Origin: Verrucomicrobiota bacterium
GTDB lineage: Bacteria > Verrucomicrobiota > Verrucomicrobiia > Opitutales > Opitutaceae
Direction: 5' to 3'
DNA length: 64,000 nucleotides
Assembly (NCBI GenBank): GCA_023391285.1
Contig: JAEWBF010000123.1
Coordinates: forward strand, 78,176-142,175
In this document: in pieces, positions 33,452 through 42,907 of the stretch
Numbering within the stretch: position 1 is the stretch's first letter
How the letters are laid out: every line of letters starts with the position of its first letter
The notes under the pieces: model-generated
What the model saw: only the letters and a program-made list of their open reading frames with translations
Databases searched by the model: none
Told to the model about the DNA's origin: nothing
Position numbers and translations under genes: made by a program

Positions 33452-36178
33452 TCACTTCCTCCGGAACAACTCACTCCGCACAATCTCCCCGACCAACGTC
33501 CGCACGCCATATTCCCTCTCTTTCGCGCGGTCCAAAATCGCTTCGATCTCCTCCCGATCCGAAAACCGCACCGGCGCTCCCGTCGCATACACCGTCAGCT
33601 GCTTCGCCAAATTCCGCGCGATCACTCGCTCGTCGTCCAACAGCAGCCGTTTGAATTCTCGCACATCCTGAAAACTCCGCCCGTCCGGCAGCTCACCCGT
33701 CGCATCCACCGGCAGCGATTCGTGAAACGCATACGCCTGCCCGTTCATCCCAATCCCTTTCACCGGCTCCACACCTTCCTTCGCCGCGCGATAATTCTCC
33801 CGCCATCCGCCCATCACATCGAAACTCTCCAACGCAAATCCCGGCGGATCCATCCGCGTGTGACACGACGCGCAACTCGGATCCGCCCGGTGCTTCTCCA
33901 GCTGCTGCCGGATCGTCACCGCCCCGCGAATGTCCGGCTCCACCGCCGGCACCGGCGGCGGCGGCGGCGTCTCATATCCCAGGATACGTTCCGTGATCCA
34001 GAATCCCCGCAGCACCGGCGAGGTCGTCGTTCCATTCGCCGTCACCTTCAACACGCTCGCTTGCGTCATCACCCCGCCGCGCACGCTGTCCTCCGGCAAT
34101 TTCACCTTCCGCATCGCCACCCCCGTCACGCCCGGCACGCCATAATGCGCCGCCAGCCGCTCGTTCAAAAACGTGAAGTCCGACTGCACCAGATTCCGCG
34201 CCGGCCAATCTCCTCGCAACAACTCCGCCACGAACATCCGCGTCTCCTGCAGCGCCGCATGTTTCAACGGATCGTCCAATTCGTAATCGTTATACAGCGT
34301 CGGTGACGGCGACGTCTCATCCACCTCCCGCAGATCCAGCCAGTAATCCGTAAACGCCTCCACGAACCGCTCCGCCTTCGAATCGTTCAACATCCGCTCC
34401 GTCTCCTCGCGCAGCGCCGCCTCGTTCTTCAACTCGCCTCGCGCCGCCCGCGCCCGCAACGCCCCATCCGGCTCCGAATTCCAGAGGAACAACGCCAGCC
34501 GCGTCGCCAGCGCATAATCGTCCAACTCACCCGGCCGCTCCTCGACAAACACAAATCCCGGCGACGCCAGCACCGCCGTATAACTCGCCAGCAGCGACCG
34601 CGCAAAACCCGCGCCGCCCGCGAACTGCTCGCGAAACAACGTCAGCATCCGCTGCACCTCCGCCTCCTCCACCGGCCGCCGATACGCCCGCCCCATGAAC
34701 CCGCGCAACAACCGCTCCGCATCCGCATCGACCTTCTCGCTCACCACCTCCACCGCCACTTTCTCGAGCGGCGCGTTGAATCCGAAACCCGGGCCGCGCT
34801 TCTGTTGCGAAACCACGTCCAGCAACACCGTGCCTTTTCCACTCTCCCGCCGCTCCATCTTCAAATCGCCAAACAACAACGCATACCCTTCCGCCGCCCT
34901 CGCGTCGTCATCCGCGATCGGCCCTTCCACTTCCATCCACTGCACCGCATACCCCGGCATCCCGTCCTTCGTCGCCAGCGGATTCACATACTGCTCGTCG
35001 GTCCCATTCACCCGCGTCCGGAAAAACCGTGACGCATCCGTCTGAATCGTCTCGTTCGGCGCCAGCATCGCCTCGATTTCGAACACCGCCTCCTCCGGCT
35101 GGAAATCGAAGCTCCCGATCGGCCGCCGCTGCCCCGCGCTCGACGCATACACCCCAATCGGCTCATGCCGCCGCCCCGGCCAGATTTCCTCCAAATTCGG
35201 CCGATGCCACAGCGTCGCATGATACTCCGGCGCCTTCGCCTCCCCCGTTCCATCGAAGAACCACCGCGCGATCCCGCCGCCGCTCACCCAAATCGTATAA
35301 CCGCTAAACCGCAGCCGATACTTTCCACCGACCGGCGCCCGAAAATTCGCCCAGCTATACCCGCCCGCATCGCTGAACGTGCTCGCCACCTTCCCCACCG
35401 CTTCGCGATCACGCGTCGCCGGTTCGCTCACCGGCGCCCGTCCCGCCCGCACGTCCGGCTGCGCCTTTCCATCGAGCACCGGAAACGCCAGGCGGTCCGA
35501 CAGCGTCCCGCCTTCCCGCGGCCAAAAATTCCGCGTCAAACTCGGCTCATCCCGCGCATAATACCGCACCACCTTCGCCGGCCGCGCCTCGAGCTTGGCA
35601 CTCATCGCCTGCCGCATCGCGTAATCCGCCACACTCAAATACCGCGCCATCTGGATATGCGACACATCCAGCGCATCGCCGATCTTGTTGAACCGATGCG
35701 CCTCCCCGTCCTGCGGCAGTCGATCCTTCACCTGCACCCACGGCACGCCCAACAAATCCCGCAACGCATTCTCATACTCATAACGGTTCAACCGCCGCTG
35801 CGTCGCCCGCCCTTCCCGCGCGACCATCGCGCGCTCTTCTTTCAACAGGCTTCCGCTCAACTCCGCCAAAAACGTCTCTAACTCCTCCGCCCGCGGCCGC
35901 CGCTTCTCCTTCGGCGGCATCTCTCCCGCCTCCACGCGATCGAACACCTTCACCCACTTCGCCCACGCATCCCGCTCCTCCACGTCGAACCGCAACGTCC
36001 CCAGGTCCAACCCGCCTTTCTTTTCCTCTTCATCGTGACAGGTCGCGCAATGCCGATCCACAAACTCCATCACCTCATCCGACGCCATCGCGTCCGCCGC
36101 GCATATCACGCCGGGAAACATCATCAGCGCACATGCGAACCACTTCACCGACGGCGGGGGCATTCCGTCACAAAACAT
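33452..36178 (-). CDS. DUF1587/1592/1588/1585 protein with N-terminal c-type heme motif
   Basis: 908 residues from ATG 36178; ATG 36163 (MPPPSVKWF) is an equally good start. After a signal peptide comes a PSCyt-type cytochrome domain with one CxxCH (DRHCATCHDEEEKKGGLDLG) and the GEMPPKEKRRP tail. It is followed by the DUF1587 motif RRLNRYEYENALRDLLGV, an intervening beta-rich domain with GKYRLRFSGYTIW, then DUF1595/1592 (FMGRAYRRPVEEAEVQRM, LASYTAVLASPGFVFVEE, YALATRLALFLWNSEPD), DUF1588 (RGGVMTQASVLKVTANGTTTSPVLRGFWI) and DUF1585 (VDATGELPDGR). Predicted periplasmic redox protein, co-transcribed with DUF1552; the substrate is unknown. Confidence 0.93.
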   Translation of the reverse strand: MFCDGMPPPSVKWFACALMMFPGVICAADAMASDEVMEFVDRHCATCHDEEEKKGGLDLGTLRFDVEERDAWAKWVKVFDRVEAGEMPPKEKRRPRAEELETFLAELSGSLLKEERAMVAREGRATQRRLNRYEYENALRDLLGVPWVQVKDRLPQDGEAHRFNKIGDALDVSHIQMARYLSVADYAMRQAMSAKLEARPAKVVRYYARDEPSLTRNFWPREGGTLSDRLAFPVLDGKAQPDVRAGRAPVSEPATRDREAVGKVASTFSDAGGYSWANFRAPVGGKYRLRFSGYTIWVSGGGIARWFFDGTGEAKAPEYHATLWHRPNLEEIWPGRRHEPIGVYASSAGQRRPIGSFDFQPEEAVFEIEAMLAPNETIQTDASRFFRTRVNGTDEQYVNPLATKDGMPGYAVQWMEVEGPIADDDARAAEGYALLFGDLKMERRESGKGTVLLDVVSQQKRGPGFGFNAPLEKVAVEVVSEKVDADAERLLRGFMGRAYRRPVEEAEVQRMLTLFREQFAGGAGFARSLLASYTAVLASPGFVFVEERPGELDDYALATRLALFLWNSEPDGALRARAARGELKNEAALREETERMLNDSKAERFVEAFTDYWLDLREVDETSPSPTLYNDYELDDPLKHAALQETRMFVAELLRGDWPARNLVQSDFTFLNERLAAHYGVPGVTGVAMRKVKLPEDSVRGGVMTQASVLKVTANGTTTSPVLRGFWITERILGYETPPPPPVPAVEPDIRGAVTIRQQLEKHRADPSCASCHTRMDPPGFALESFDVMGGWRENYRAAKEGVEPVKGIGMNGQAYAFHESLPVDATGELPDGRSFQDVREFKRLLLDDERVIARNLAKQLTVYATGAPVRFSDREEIEAILDRAKEREYGVRTLVGEIVRSELFRRK

Positions 36179-36237
36179 CCCCGCCACTCTGCGTCCGCGT
36201 GCGCCCTTGTCTAGTTCTTCCGCCACTGTCCCGTCCC

Positions 36238-36290
36238 GTAGGTTGCGCGCTTGCCGCGCAACCCGTAGCTGCGAGCGCCAGCGAGTGGCG
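36238..36290 (+). repeat. Two adjacent GTAG hairpin repeats
   Basis: First: GTA plus a 9-bp stem GGTTGCGCG / CGCGCAACC (36241-36263), close to the copy at 843-867. Second: GTAGCTGCGAG then a 5-bp stem CGCCA / TGGCG (36276-36290). Both read on the + strand between two - strand genes. Confidence 0.75.
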
Positions 36291-36304
36291 TCCCGCCTCA
36301 CCGC

Positions 36305-36604
36305 TCACTCCGCATCATAAATCAACACCCGCGTCCAATACCCCTTAAACTCCTCCACAAACTTCAGGTGAATCGGATCGACCTGATACGCATCGTGCCC
36401 CGCCACGCCGTTGCAGATCACCGTCAACGCCACCGCATACGAATCGTCCACCACGGGCCGCTTCCTCGTCGCCGCCGGCGTGCCGACATACACCGCTTCC
36501 GCCGCTTTGATCTCTTTCAGCGACTCCACCCCGCGGCGAAACGCCGCGCGTTGCTCGGCAGTCAATTCAGGTTTCAGCCAAAAATAAACCGTATGGACCA
36601 ACAT
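36305..36604 (-). CDS. Dabb (stress-responsive alpha/beta-barrel) family protein
   Basis: 99 residues from ATG 36604 (MLVHTVYFWLKPELTAEQ); the ORF to 36694 has an unrelated extension. Matches the ferredoxin-like dimeric alpha-beta barrel (Dabb) family: VHTVYFWLKPELTAEQRAAF, an AVALTVICNGVAGHDAYQVDPIHLKFVEEF block, and VLIYDAE at the end. Members are small cytosolic proteins, some of them cyclases or stress proteins. Function here unknown. Confidence 0.88.
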   Translation of the reverse strand: MLVHTVYFWLKPELTAEQRAAFRRGVESLKEIKAAEAVYVGTPAATRKRPVVDDSYAVALTVICNGVAGHDAYQVDPIHLKFVEEFKGYWTRVLIYDAE

Positions 36605-36843
36605 GGTCCCGCAGCCTCGCCGCCCGCGCGCCCTCCACGCAAGTTCCGTCTTTCTCCGGTCCACGCTCTCCCGACCCTGCATCTCGTTAGGCATCCGGCA
36701 TTCCCCGAACTTGCGCCCGGGGCCATCGCCCGAATCCCCTCAAACGGCTGAATTTCAAACGCCCACACACCCGCAGACACAAACGTCCGTCGCGTGGCGG
36801 AACCCAGGATTCCGGCGGCACACGAAAACGCCATCCCGACCGC

Positions 36844-39726
36844 ATGGAAGCGTTTCAGGCCATCTTCGAGTCCAGCCCCGACGCGTATCTGATTCTGCGC
36901 GCCGACGCCGACTTCACGATCGAGGCGGTGAACGACGCCTATCTCCGCGCTACCATGACCACTCGCGAAGCCATCATCGGTCGCCCCATCTTCGAAATCT
37001 TCCCCGATAATCCCGACACCCCCGAAGCACTCAGTGTCGATACGCTGCGAAAATCGCTCGAAACCGCCGTCGCCACCGGGCAACGCCACGAAATTCCTCC
37101 GCTTCGCTACGACATCCCTCGCGCTCCCCATCAGGGCGGCGGCTTCGAACGCCGCCACTGGCGCGCCTGCAACATTCCTGTGCTCGATGCCAAACGCCGC
37201 GTCACCCACGTCATCCACCGCGTCGAGGATGTCACCGATTGGGTTCGGCTCCAGGAGGCCGAACGCTCTCAGCGCTCTTCCAACGAAACCCTCCGCTCCC
37301 GCGCCCATGCCGCCAGCCAGGAACTCGCCCGCCGCACCGATGAGCTCGAGCAAACCCACCGCGAACTTTCCGAGCAGCGTCACGCCTTGCACGAAGCACG
37401 CACGCGCCTCGAAGCCGCGATTTTCTCCGGTTACGTAGCGACCTGGATCTGGGAACTCTCGATCGATGAAATTCACGGCGACGACAGCCTAGCCCGCTGG
37501 TTCCGCCTCGCGCCCGACGAGCCCGCGCCGACATCCTTCGACACTTACCTCGAGCGCATCCACCCCGACGACGCTCCTCTCGTTCGCCAGCGGGTCGAAG
37601 CGTCTCTCGCCAGCAACCAATCCGGAGAAGTCGAATACCGCATCGTCCGAGGCGAAACCCCGCGCCGGGTGCTCGCCCGCTGGCGGGTCGATCGCAATGC
37701 CGAGGGCCAGCCCGTCCGGCTCGCCGGCGTCCTTCTCGACGTCAGCGAACTTCGCACCGCCACGGAAACCCTCGCGCAGGTTCGCGAACAACTGGACCTC
37801 GCCGCCGAAGCCGCCGGGCTCGGCACGTTTTCTTGGGAGTTGCCCGACGGCCGTCTCACGTGGAACGAACGCCTCAAGCAACAATTCTTCCTTCCGCCCG
37901 ACGCCCCGATCGACATCGGAACTTTCTACGCGCGGGTGCACCCCGATGATCGCACGCACGTCCGCGAAGCGGTCGAGCGGGCCATCCGCCAAGCAGCCCA
38001 TTACGACGTCGAATTTCGCGCCGTTGCGCCCGACGGCTCCTTCCGCTGGCTCCACGCTTCCGGCCAGGCCTTCCCCGCCACGACCACGCAGCCCGCTCAC
38101 TTCGAGGGCATCTCGCTCGACGTCAGCCGACAAAAACAAATCGAGTCCAAACTCCGCGAAAGCGAAGCGCGTTACCGGCTCGTCATCGACAATCTGCCCG
38201 ATTACGCGATCTTCCTCCTCGACGACGACGGGCTCGTCACGCACTGGAACGCCGGCGCCCAGCGCCTCCTCGGCTACACCGCCGACGAAATCCTCGGCCG
38301 CTCCGTCGACCTCCTGTTCACTCCCGAAGATCGCGCGCGCGACGTCCCCGCAAAGGAGCGCGCGACCGCCAAGGCCACCGGCCGCGCCAGCGACGATCGC
38401 TGGCATCTCAAGAAAGGCGGTATCCGTTTTTTCGTCACAGGTCAGATGATCGCCCTCACCGACGGGCAGGGCCGCCGGATCGGCCTCGCGAAGATCATGC
38501 GCGATATCACCGAACGCCACGCTGCCGCCGCGGAACGCGAACGCCTCCTCGAAAGCGAGCGCGCCGCCCGCGCCGAAGCCGAGCGCACCAGTCGGCTCAA
38601 GGACGATTTTCTCGCCACGCTCTCCCACGAACTTCGCACCCCTCTCAACGCTATCCTCGGTTGGACCCAGGTTCTCAAGGAAGGCGCCGACAGCCCCGAA
38701 GAACTCCTCGAAGGTCTCGAAATCATCGATCGCAACACCCGCGTGCAGGCCCAACTCATCGAAGACCTGCTCGACATGAGCCGCATCGCCTCCGGCAAGG
38801 TCCGCCTCGTCGTCCAACGCGTCGATTTCTCCTCCATCGTCTCCTCCGCCATCGACTCCGTCCGCACGGCCGCCGACGCCAAAGGCATCCGCATCCTCCC
38901 TCGGCTCGCCCCCGGACCGCTCGAAGTCATGGGCGACCGCACGCGGCTCCAGCAGGTCGTTTGGAACCTCCTGTCCAACGCGATCAAATTCACCCCCGCC
39001 AACGGTCAGGTCGAAGCCACTCTCGAACGCGAAAACAACCACCTCGTTCTTCGCGTCCACGACAACGGCGCCGGCATCGCCCCCGATTTTCTCCCGTATC
39101 TCTTCGAACGTTTCCGCCAAGCCGACGCTTCCACCACCCGCCAGCACAGCGGACTGGGTCTCGGCCTTTCGATCGTCAAGCAGCTCGTGGAACTCCACCG
39201 CGGCCAGGTCCGCGCCGAAAGCCCCGGCCTCGGTCAGGGCGCAACTTTCACCGTCACTTTGCCCGCGCTGCCTCCGTTTACGTCGAATCTCCACTCAGCC
39301 GCCCCCGCCACCCACGCCCGGTCGACGCACGATCCGCTGCACGCGCGCGGGGCACTCACCAGCGCTATTGTGCTCGTCGTCGAAGACGAACCCGACTCAG
39401 CCAGCCTCGTGCAACGCATCCTCCGCGGTCACGGCGCCGAAGTGCACGTCTGCAGCAACGTCACCGACGCCCTCGCCGTATTCGAAAAAGCCCGACCTCA
39501 CGTGATCATCAGCGACATCGGCATGCCGCATCTCGACGGCTACGAACTCATGCGCCGCGTGCGCGCCCATCCGGGCGGCGCAGACATCCCCGCTGCTGCT
39601 CTCAGCGCGCTCGCGCGCGAACAGGACATCGAACGAGCCCTTGCCGCCGGCTTCCGCAAGCACCTCGCCAAACCCATCGAGCCCGCCACCCTCGTTTCGA
39701 CCGTCGCCGAACTCATCCGCCGGTAA
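36844..39726 (+). CDS. Hybrid sensor histidine kinase with four PAS domains and a C-terminal receiver
   Basis: 960 residues with no membrane segment. Order: PAS 1 (about 1-130, FESSPDAYLILRADADFTIEAVNDAYLRA), coiled coil (about 135-190), PAS 2 (about 200-300, HPDDAPLVRQRV), PAS 3 (about 320-430, HPDDRTHVREAVE), PAS 4 (about 440-560, IDNLPDYAIFLLDDDGLVTHWNAGAQRLLGY), HisKA with the phospho-His in LATLSHELRTPLNAILGW, HATPase (NLLSNAIKFTP, DNGAGI, SGLGLGLSIVKQLV), and a receiver (phospho-Asp in IISDIGMPHLDGYELM). The many PAS domains suggest cytosolic sensing of redox, light or small ligands; no cofactor can be named. It is convergent with the chemotaxis operon whose last gene is another hybrid kinase. 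Confidence 0.95.
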   Translation: MEAFQAIFESSPDAYLILRADADFTIEAVNDAYLRATMTTREAIIGRPIFEIFPDNPDTPEALSVDTLRKSLETAVATGQRHEIPPLRYDIPRAPHQGGGFERRHWRACNIPVLDAKRRVTHVIHRVEDVTDWVRLQEAERSQRSSNETLRSRAHAASQELARRTDELEQTHRELSEQRHALHEARTRLEAAIFSGYVATWIWELSIDEIHGDDSLARWFRLAPDEPAPTSFDTYLERIHPDDAPLVRQRVEASLASNQSGEVEYRIVRGETPRRVLARWRVDRNAEGQPVRLAGVLLDVSELRTATETLAQVREQLDLAAEAAGLGTFSWELPDGRLTWNERLKQQFFLPPDAPIDIGTFYARVHPDDRTHVREAVERAIRQAAHYDVEFRAVAPDGSFRWLHASGQAFPATTTQPAHFEGISLDVSRQKQIESKLRESEARYRLVIDNLPDYAIFLLDDDGLVTHWNAGAQRLLGYTADEILGRSVDLLFTPEDRARDVPAKERATAKATGRASDDRWHLKKGGIRFFVTGQMIALTDGQGRRIGLAKIMRDITERHAAAAERERLLESERAARAEAERTSRLKDDFLATLSHELRTPLNAILGWTQVLKEGADSPEELLEGLEIIDRNTRVQAQLIEDLLDMSRIASGKVRLVVQRVDFSSIVSSAIDSVRTAADAKGIRILPRLAPGPLEVMGDRTRLQQVVWNLLSNAIKFTPANGQVEATLERENNHLVLRVHDNGAGIAPDFLPYLFERFRQADASTTRQHSGLGLGLSIVKQLVELHRGQVRAESPGLGQGATFTVTLPALPPFTSNLHSAAPATHARSTHDPLHARGALTSAIVLVVEDEPDSASLVQRILRGHGAEVHVCSNVTDALAVFEKARPHVIISDIGMPHLDGYELMRRVRAHPGGADIPAAALSALAREQDIERALAAGFRKHLAKPIEPATLVSTVAELIRR

Positions 39727-39767
39727 AAGCTCACTCACTCCTCTGTCATTTCTCGCGCCTCGAAACC

Positions 39768-39791
39768 GTGTCGCATGGCACCCGGCGACAC
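39768..39791 (+). terminator. Hairpin between two convergent hybrid-kinase genes
   Basis: A 7-bp perfect stem GTGTCGC / GCGACAC with a 10-base loop. No T tract on either strand; the position between converging genes suggests a role in 3'-end formation. Confidence 0.4.
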
Positions 39792-39807
39792 AATGCGCTG
39801 ACGCCGC

Positions 39808-41919
39808 CTACTGCTGCTTCGCCTTGATCCGCGAGAACGCCTGCTCCAGCGCGCGATCCAACACCGCCACGCTAATCGGTTTCGTCAAATGAGTCACGAA
39901 CCCGGCATCGCTGCTCTCCGCCACGTCGCGCTCCATCCCGTATCCCGTCAGCGCGATCCCGAGAACGTCCTGTCGCTCCCGCAGCGTTCGCATCAGCGCG
40001 AAGCCGTCGCCATCGGGCAGCCCGATATCCGACAACACCAGGTCGAACCGATTACGCTCGGCCGCGCTCAATGCCGCCGCCACCGTTCCGACCGCCACCA
40101 CGTCAAATCCGCGCCGCACCAATAATTGCGTGAGCGGAGACCGCGTCGGCTCGTGATCCTCGATCAAGAGGATCCGGCCCGCTCGCTTCGTTTCCGCCTC
40201 CGCAGTTTCCCCCACCAGCGAACCATTTGGGTTTCTGAGCTGCGCCTGTCGCATCCCGGTCTCGGCCGGTTTGTGCAACGGCAAACGAACCGTGAACGTC
40301 GATCCTTGGTCCCGACCGTCGCTCGCTGCCTCGATCTGACCCGAATGCAAGTGCACCAGGCTGCGGCTGATCGCCAGCCCCAACCCCAACCCGCCGAAGC
40401 GATGGCTGCGCCCGTGCACCGCGTGCTCGCCTTGGGAAAAAGCATCGAAGATCCGCGCGATTTCGCTTTCCGACAACCCGATGCCCGTATCCGAAATTCG
40501 GATCTGAATTTCCTTGCTGGCCGGAAGTTCCGTTGTCGTCACCCGGACGCGCCCGCCTCGCGGCGTGAACTTGATCGCATTCTTCAGGATGTTCCAGAAC
40601 ACCTGCTGCAACCTCCCGCTATCGCCGAGGATCGTCGTGCGCGTCGCCTCGAGCGCCAGGTCCAGCGTCAGCTCCTTCTCGCTCGCATCCGCGCGCACCA
40701 TGGCAATCGCATCGCGGAGCGTCGCATGCACGTCGACCCGCTGCAGTTCCAAGGCGAGTTTGCCGTGCTCGATGCGCGTGAGATCCAGGAGATCGTCGAT
40801 CAACCGCGCCTCGAGCAGCGCATTCTTTTCGATGGCACGGAACGCATCGCGCGCGCTCGCGGGATAATCCGGGTTCGCCGCCGAATCGCTCGCCAGCAAT
40901 AACACCGGATTCAAGGGCGTGCGCAGCTCGTGCGAGAGAGCCGCCAGGAAATTGTCCTTCGCTCGCGCCGCCGCCAGCGCCTCGCGCTCCCGCATGCTCC
41001 GGTCGATCACGATCGCCACATACCGCGCGATGCGCGCGAGCATCGACACACTCGCCGGCGGCAAATGATCGAGCTCGTAACTCCCGAACGACAGCAGCCC
41101 GATCAACCGTGCTCCGATCGCGAGCGGAAACGCCGACGCCCCCCGCCATCCGATCTGCTGCAGCCGCTCGAGATGGGCCGCCCGCGTCGACGCTAATCCA
41201 TGATTCGGCGCTCCGCCGGCATCGCGATCTTCGGGGCTCAACCGCAGCACCATGATCCCGTCCCGCAGGTGCGGCGGTATCCCCGCGCTCGTGCTCAGCC
41301 GAAAGGTCGCACTTTCCGCGTCGAACAAGTAGCTCGCATGCGCGTCCAGCCCGAGCGAAGGCGCCAACGAAAGGAAGATGGCCGCCAACTCGTTCGCCGG
41401 ATCCAGCGACTGCAGCAATCTCGACAACGCCGACGACAACAGCCGGTCCGCCTCATGCTGGCGATGCAGGATGCTCGCTTGCCACTCCCTCTGCGTCACG
41501 TCTTCGATGATCGTGATGGTGCCCGCCACTTCGCCCGCTCCCGGCATCGGCGCAATCCGCGCTGTCTGCAGCATGAACGGCACCTCGGCCTCCGGCGTCG
41601 TGGAAGGCAGCGGCAACAGGTATTGATGCAACGCCGTCGAAAGCACGCTGATCTCACCTTTGAGCGCGCGCACAAACCGCTCCGCCAGCCGCCGTTTCTC
41701 CAAGTCGGGAAACACCTCGAACAGTCGTCTTCCCACCACCGCCTCCGCTGTCAATCCGCTCTGCGTGATCAACCACTGGTTCCAGCTCCGAATAACCAGA
41801 TCCCCATCCGTCGTGAAAATTCCGAACGGCGCGATCTCATGCATCCACGCGGCCATCGCCGTGGTCGCACTGAATGCCGCCACGGTTTTCGACGCCTCCG
41901 GCGCAGGATCGCCGCTCAT
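39808..41919 (-). CDS. Hybrid histidine kinase, PAS-GAF-HisKA-HATPase-REC, last gene of the chemotaxis operon
   Basis: 703 residues from ATG 41919, which overlaps the cheC stop by four bases (ATGA). No membrane segment. Order: PAS (about 25-145, IAPFGIFTTDGDLVIRSWNQW), GAF (about 165-315, LGLDAHASYLFDAESATFRLSTSAGIPP), HisKA (FLAALSHELRTPLNPVLLLA), HATPase (FWNILKNAIKFTPRGG, DTGIGLSESEIARIFDAF, GGLGLGLAISRSLV) and receiver (phospho-Asp in LVLSDIGLPDGDGFALM). An extra kinase at the end of a che operon implies a second input, possibly sharing CheY or CheB with CheA. The long in-frame extension upstream lies within cheC and is rejected. Confidence 0.94.
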   Translation of the reverse strand: MSGDPAPEASKTVAAFSATTAMAAWMHEIAPFGIFTTDGDLVIRSWNQWLITQSGLTAEAVVGRRLFEVFPDLEKRRLAERFVRALKGEISVLSTALHQYLLPLPSTTPEAEVPFMLQTARIAPMPGAGEVAGTITIIEDVTQREWQASILHRQHEADRLLSSALSRLLQSLDPANELAAIFLSLAPSLGLDAHASYLFDAESATFRLSTSAGIPPHLRDGIMVLRLSPEDRDAGGAPNHGLASTRAAHLERLQQIGWRGASAFPLAIGARLIGLLSFGSYELDHLPPASVSMLARIARYVAIVIDRSMREREALAAARAKDNFLAALSHELRTPLNPVLLLASDSAANPDYPASARDAFRAIEKNALLEARLIDDLLDLTRIEHGKLALELQRVDVHATLRDAIAMVRADASEKELTLDLALEATRTTILGDSGRLQQVFWNILKNAIKFTPRGGRVRVTTTELPASKEIQIRISDTGIGLSESEIARIFDAFSQGEHAVHGRSHRFGGLGLGLAISRSLVHLHSGQIEAASDGRDQGSTFTVRLPLHKPAETGMRQAQLRNPNGSLVGETAEAETKRAGRILLIEDHEPTRSPLTQLLVRRGFDVVAVGTVAAALSAAERNRFDLVLSDIGLPDGDGFALMRTLRERQDVLGIALTGYGMERDVAESSDAGFVTHLTKPISVAVLDRALEQAFSRIKAKQQ

Positions 41920-42536
41920 TCCATTTGCCTTTTCTCCCACCGATCGAGCTCCATCAACAAACGATCCAACGAAGTGATTCCCAAGACGATCACCAGGTAA
42001 CCGGTGACGTTCCCCGCGCGCACCACGAAGCGCGTGTGTATCATCAGCCCGTAGTGCAACTGCGTTCCATCGTGCTGCGACACGTCCTCGAACAGCTCGG
42101 GCACGCTCTGCACCTTCAGCTGCGGCACGGCGAAATGCAGGTGCACGCGTAACAGATTGCCGAATACGCCGAGGCACGCATTCAGCAGAATGTTGCCCAC
42201 TTCGATCACGATCTCCCGGGCGCTGGAATCCAACTCTCCGTCCGGCATGCGGTCGTCCGTCAGCAGCCGGCTCAACACCACCGCGGCCCGTCGATCCATC
42301 ATCAGCAACGCCCGCCCCGAAAACGGTCCCGAAAACATCTGGCTCACGCTCGCGACGTCCTCGCTGATCAACTTTTCCAGCGCCGGCGCGATCTCCGCGA
42401 TCGGCAACATCGAAACATGCGGCACCTCCAGGGTGATGCGATATCCCGTCAACTCCGACAACGCTCCCGCGGCCCGCCCATAACCAATATTGATCAACTC
42501 GGTCAGCGTATCCCTCTGCGCGACGTTCAGCTCCAT
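41916..42536 (-). CDS. cheC: CheC-type CheY-P phosphatase
   Basis: 206 residues. Two active-site helices characteristic of CheC are present: LTELINIGYGRAAGALSEL near residues 11-29 and REIVIEVGNILLNACLG near 107-123, each with the E-x-x-N pair. CheC removes phosphate from CheY-P and, in Bacillus-type systems, acts with CheD for receptor adaptation. No CheD is visible here. The start codon overlaps the end of cheY by ten bases and the stop overlaps the hybrid kinase start by four, so translation of the three is probably coupled. Confidence 0.88.
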   Translation of the reverse strand: MELNVAQRDTLTELINIGYGRAAGALSELTGYRITLEVPHVSMLPIAEIAPALEKLISEDVASVSQMFSGPFSGRALLMMDRRAAVVLSRLLTDDRMPDGELDSSAREIVIEVGNILLNACLGVFGNLLRVHLHFAVPQLKVQSVPELFEDVSQHDGTQLHYGLMIHTRFVVRAGNVTGYLVIVLGITSLDRLLMELDRWEKRQME

Positions 42537-42907
42537 GTGTGGCCCCCGTTGAGCACGGTCTCGATCGTCGCAGCCAGAGCCGCGCGATTCACCGGCTTGT
42601 TCAGCAGCGCCTTCGCGCCCGCCGCCCGCACCTGCTCCGCCGTCGAAGTCTGAATATCCGCCGTCGCCACAATGACCTGCGCGTCCGGCTTCATCTCGCG
42701 AATTTTCGTCAACACCTCGAGGCCATACATCCCCGTCATGACCATATCGAGAATCACCACGTCCGGCGCATTCAGATAAAATCGCTCCAATGCCTGCGCC
42801 CCGTCCGACGCCTCCTCCACCGAGTGCCCCAACGCCTCCAAGTGCTGCCTCAAGGTCCGGCGGGCCAGCGCCGAGTCATCTACGATCAAAAATTTCTTTG
42901 GTGTCAT
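42527..42907 (-). CDS. cheY: CheY-like single-domain response regulator
   Basis: 126 residues from ATG 42907, overlapping the cheB stop by four bases; the longer ORF to 43054 is a cheB shadow. A clean receiver: D10/D11 acidic pocket, phospho-Asp D54 in VVILDMVMTGMYG, Thr in the switch position (VIVATADIQ), and K in LLNKPVN. As in other che operons, it should be the output of CheA. With no flagellar switch or pilus motor in view, its target is unknown. cheC follows directly and would dephosphorylate it. Confidence 0.92.
   Translation of the reverse strand: MTPKKFLIVDDSALARRTLRQHLEALGHSVEEASDGAQALERFYLNAPDVVILDMVMTGMYGLEVLTKIREMKPDAQVIVATADIQTSTAEQVRAAGAKALLNKPVNRAALAATIETVLNGGHTWS

Noticed and set aside
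36601..36843. Possible small gene before the four-PAS kinase
   Set aside because: Only short ORFs with no domain; treated as leader/promoter region.
37489..39294. 601-residue ORF on the - strand opposite the four-PAS kinase
   Set aside because: It has no recognisable domain and a composition biased to G, A, D, E and V, as expected from the antisense of a GC-rich gene; the + strand reading is a clear kinase.
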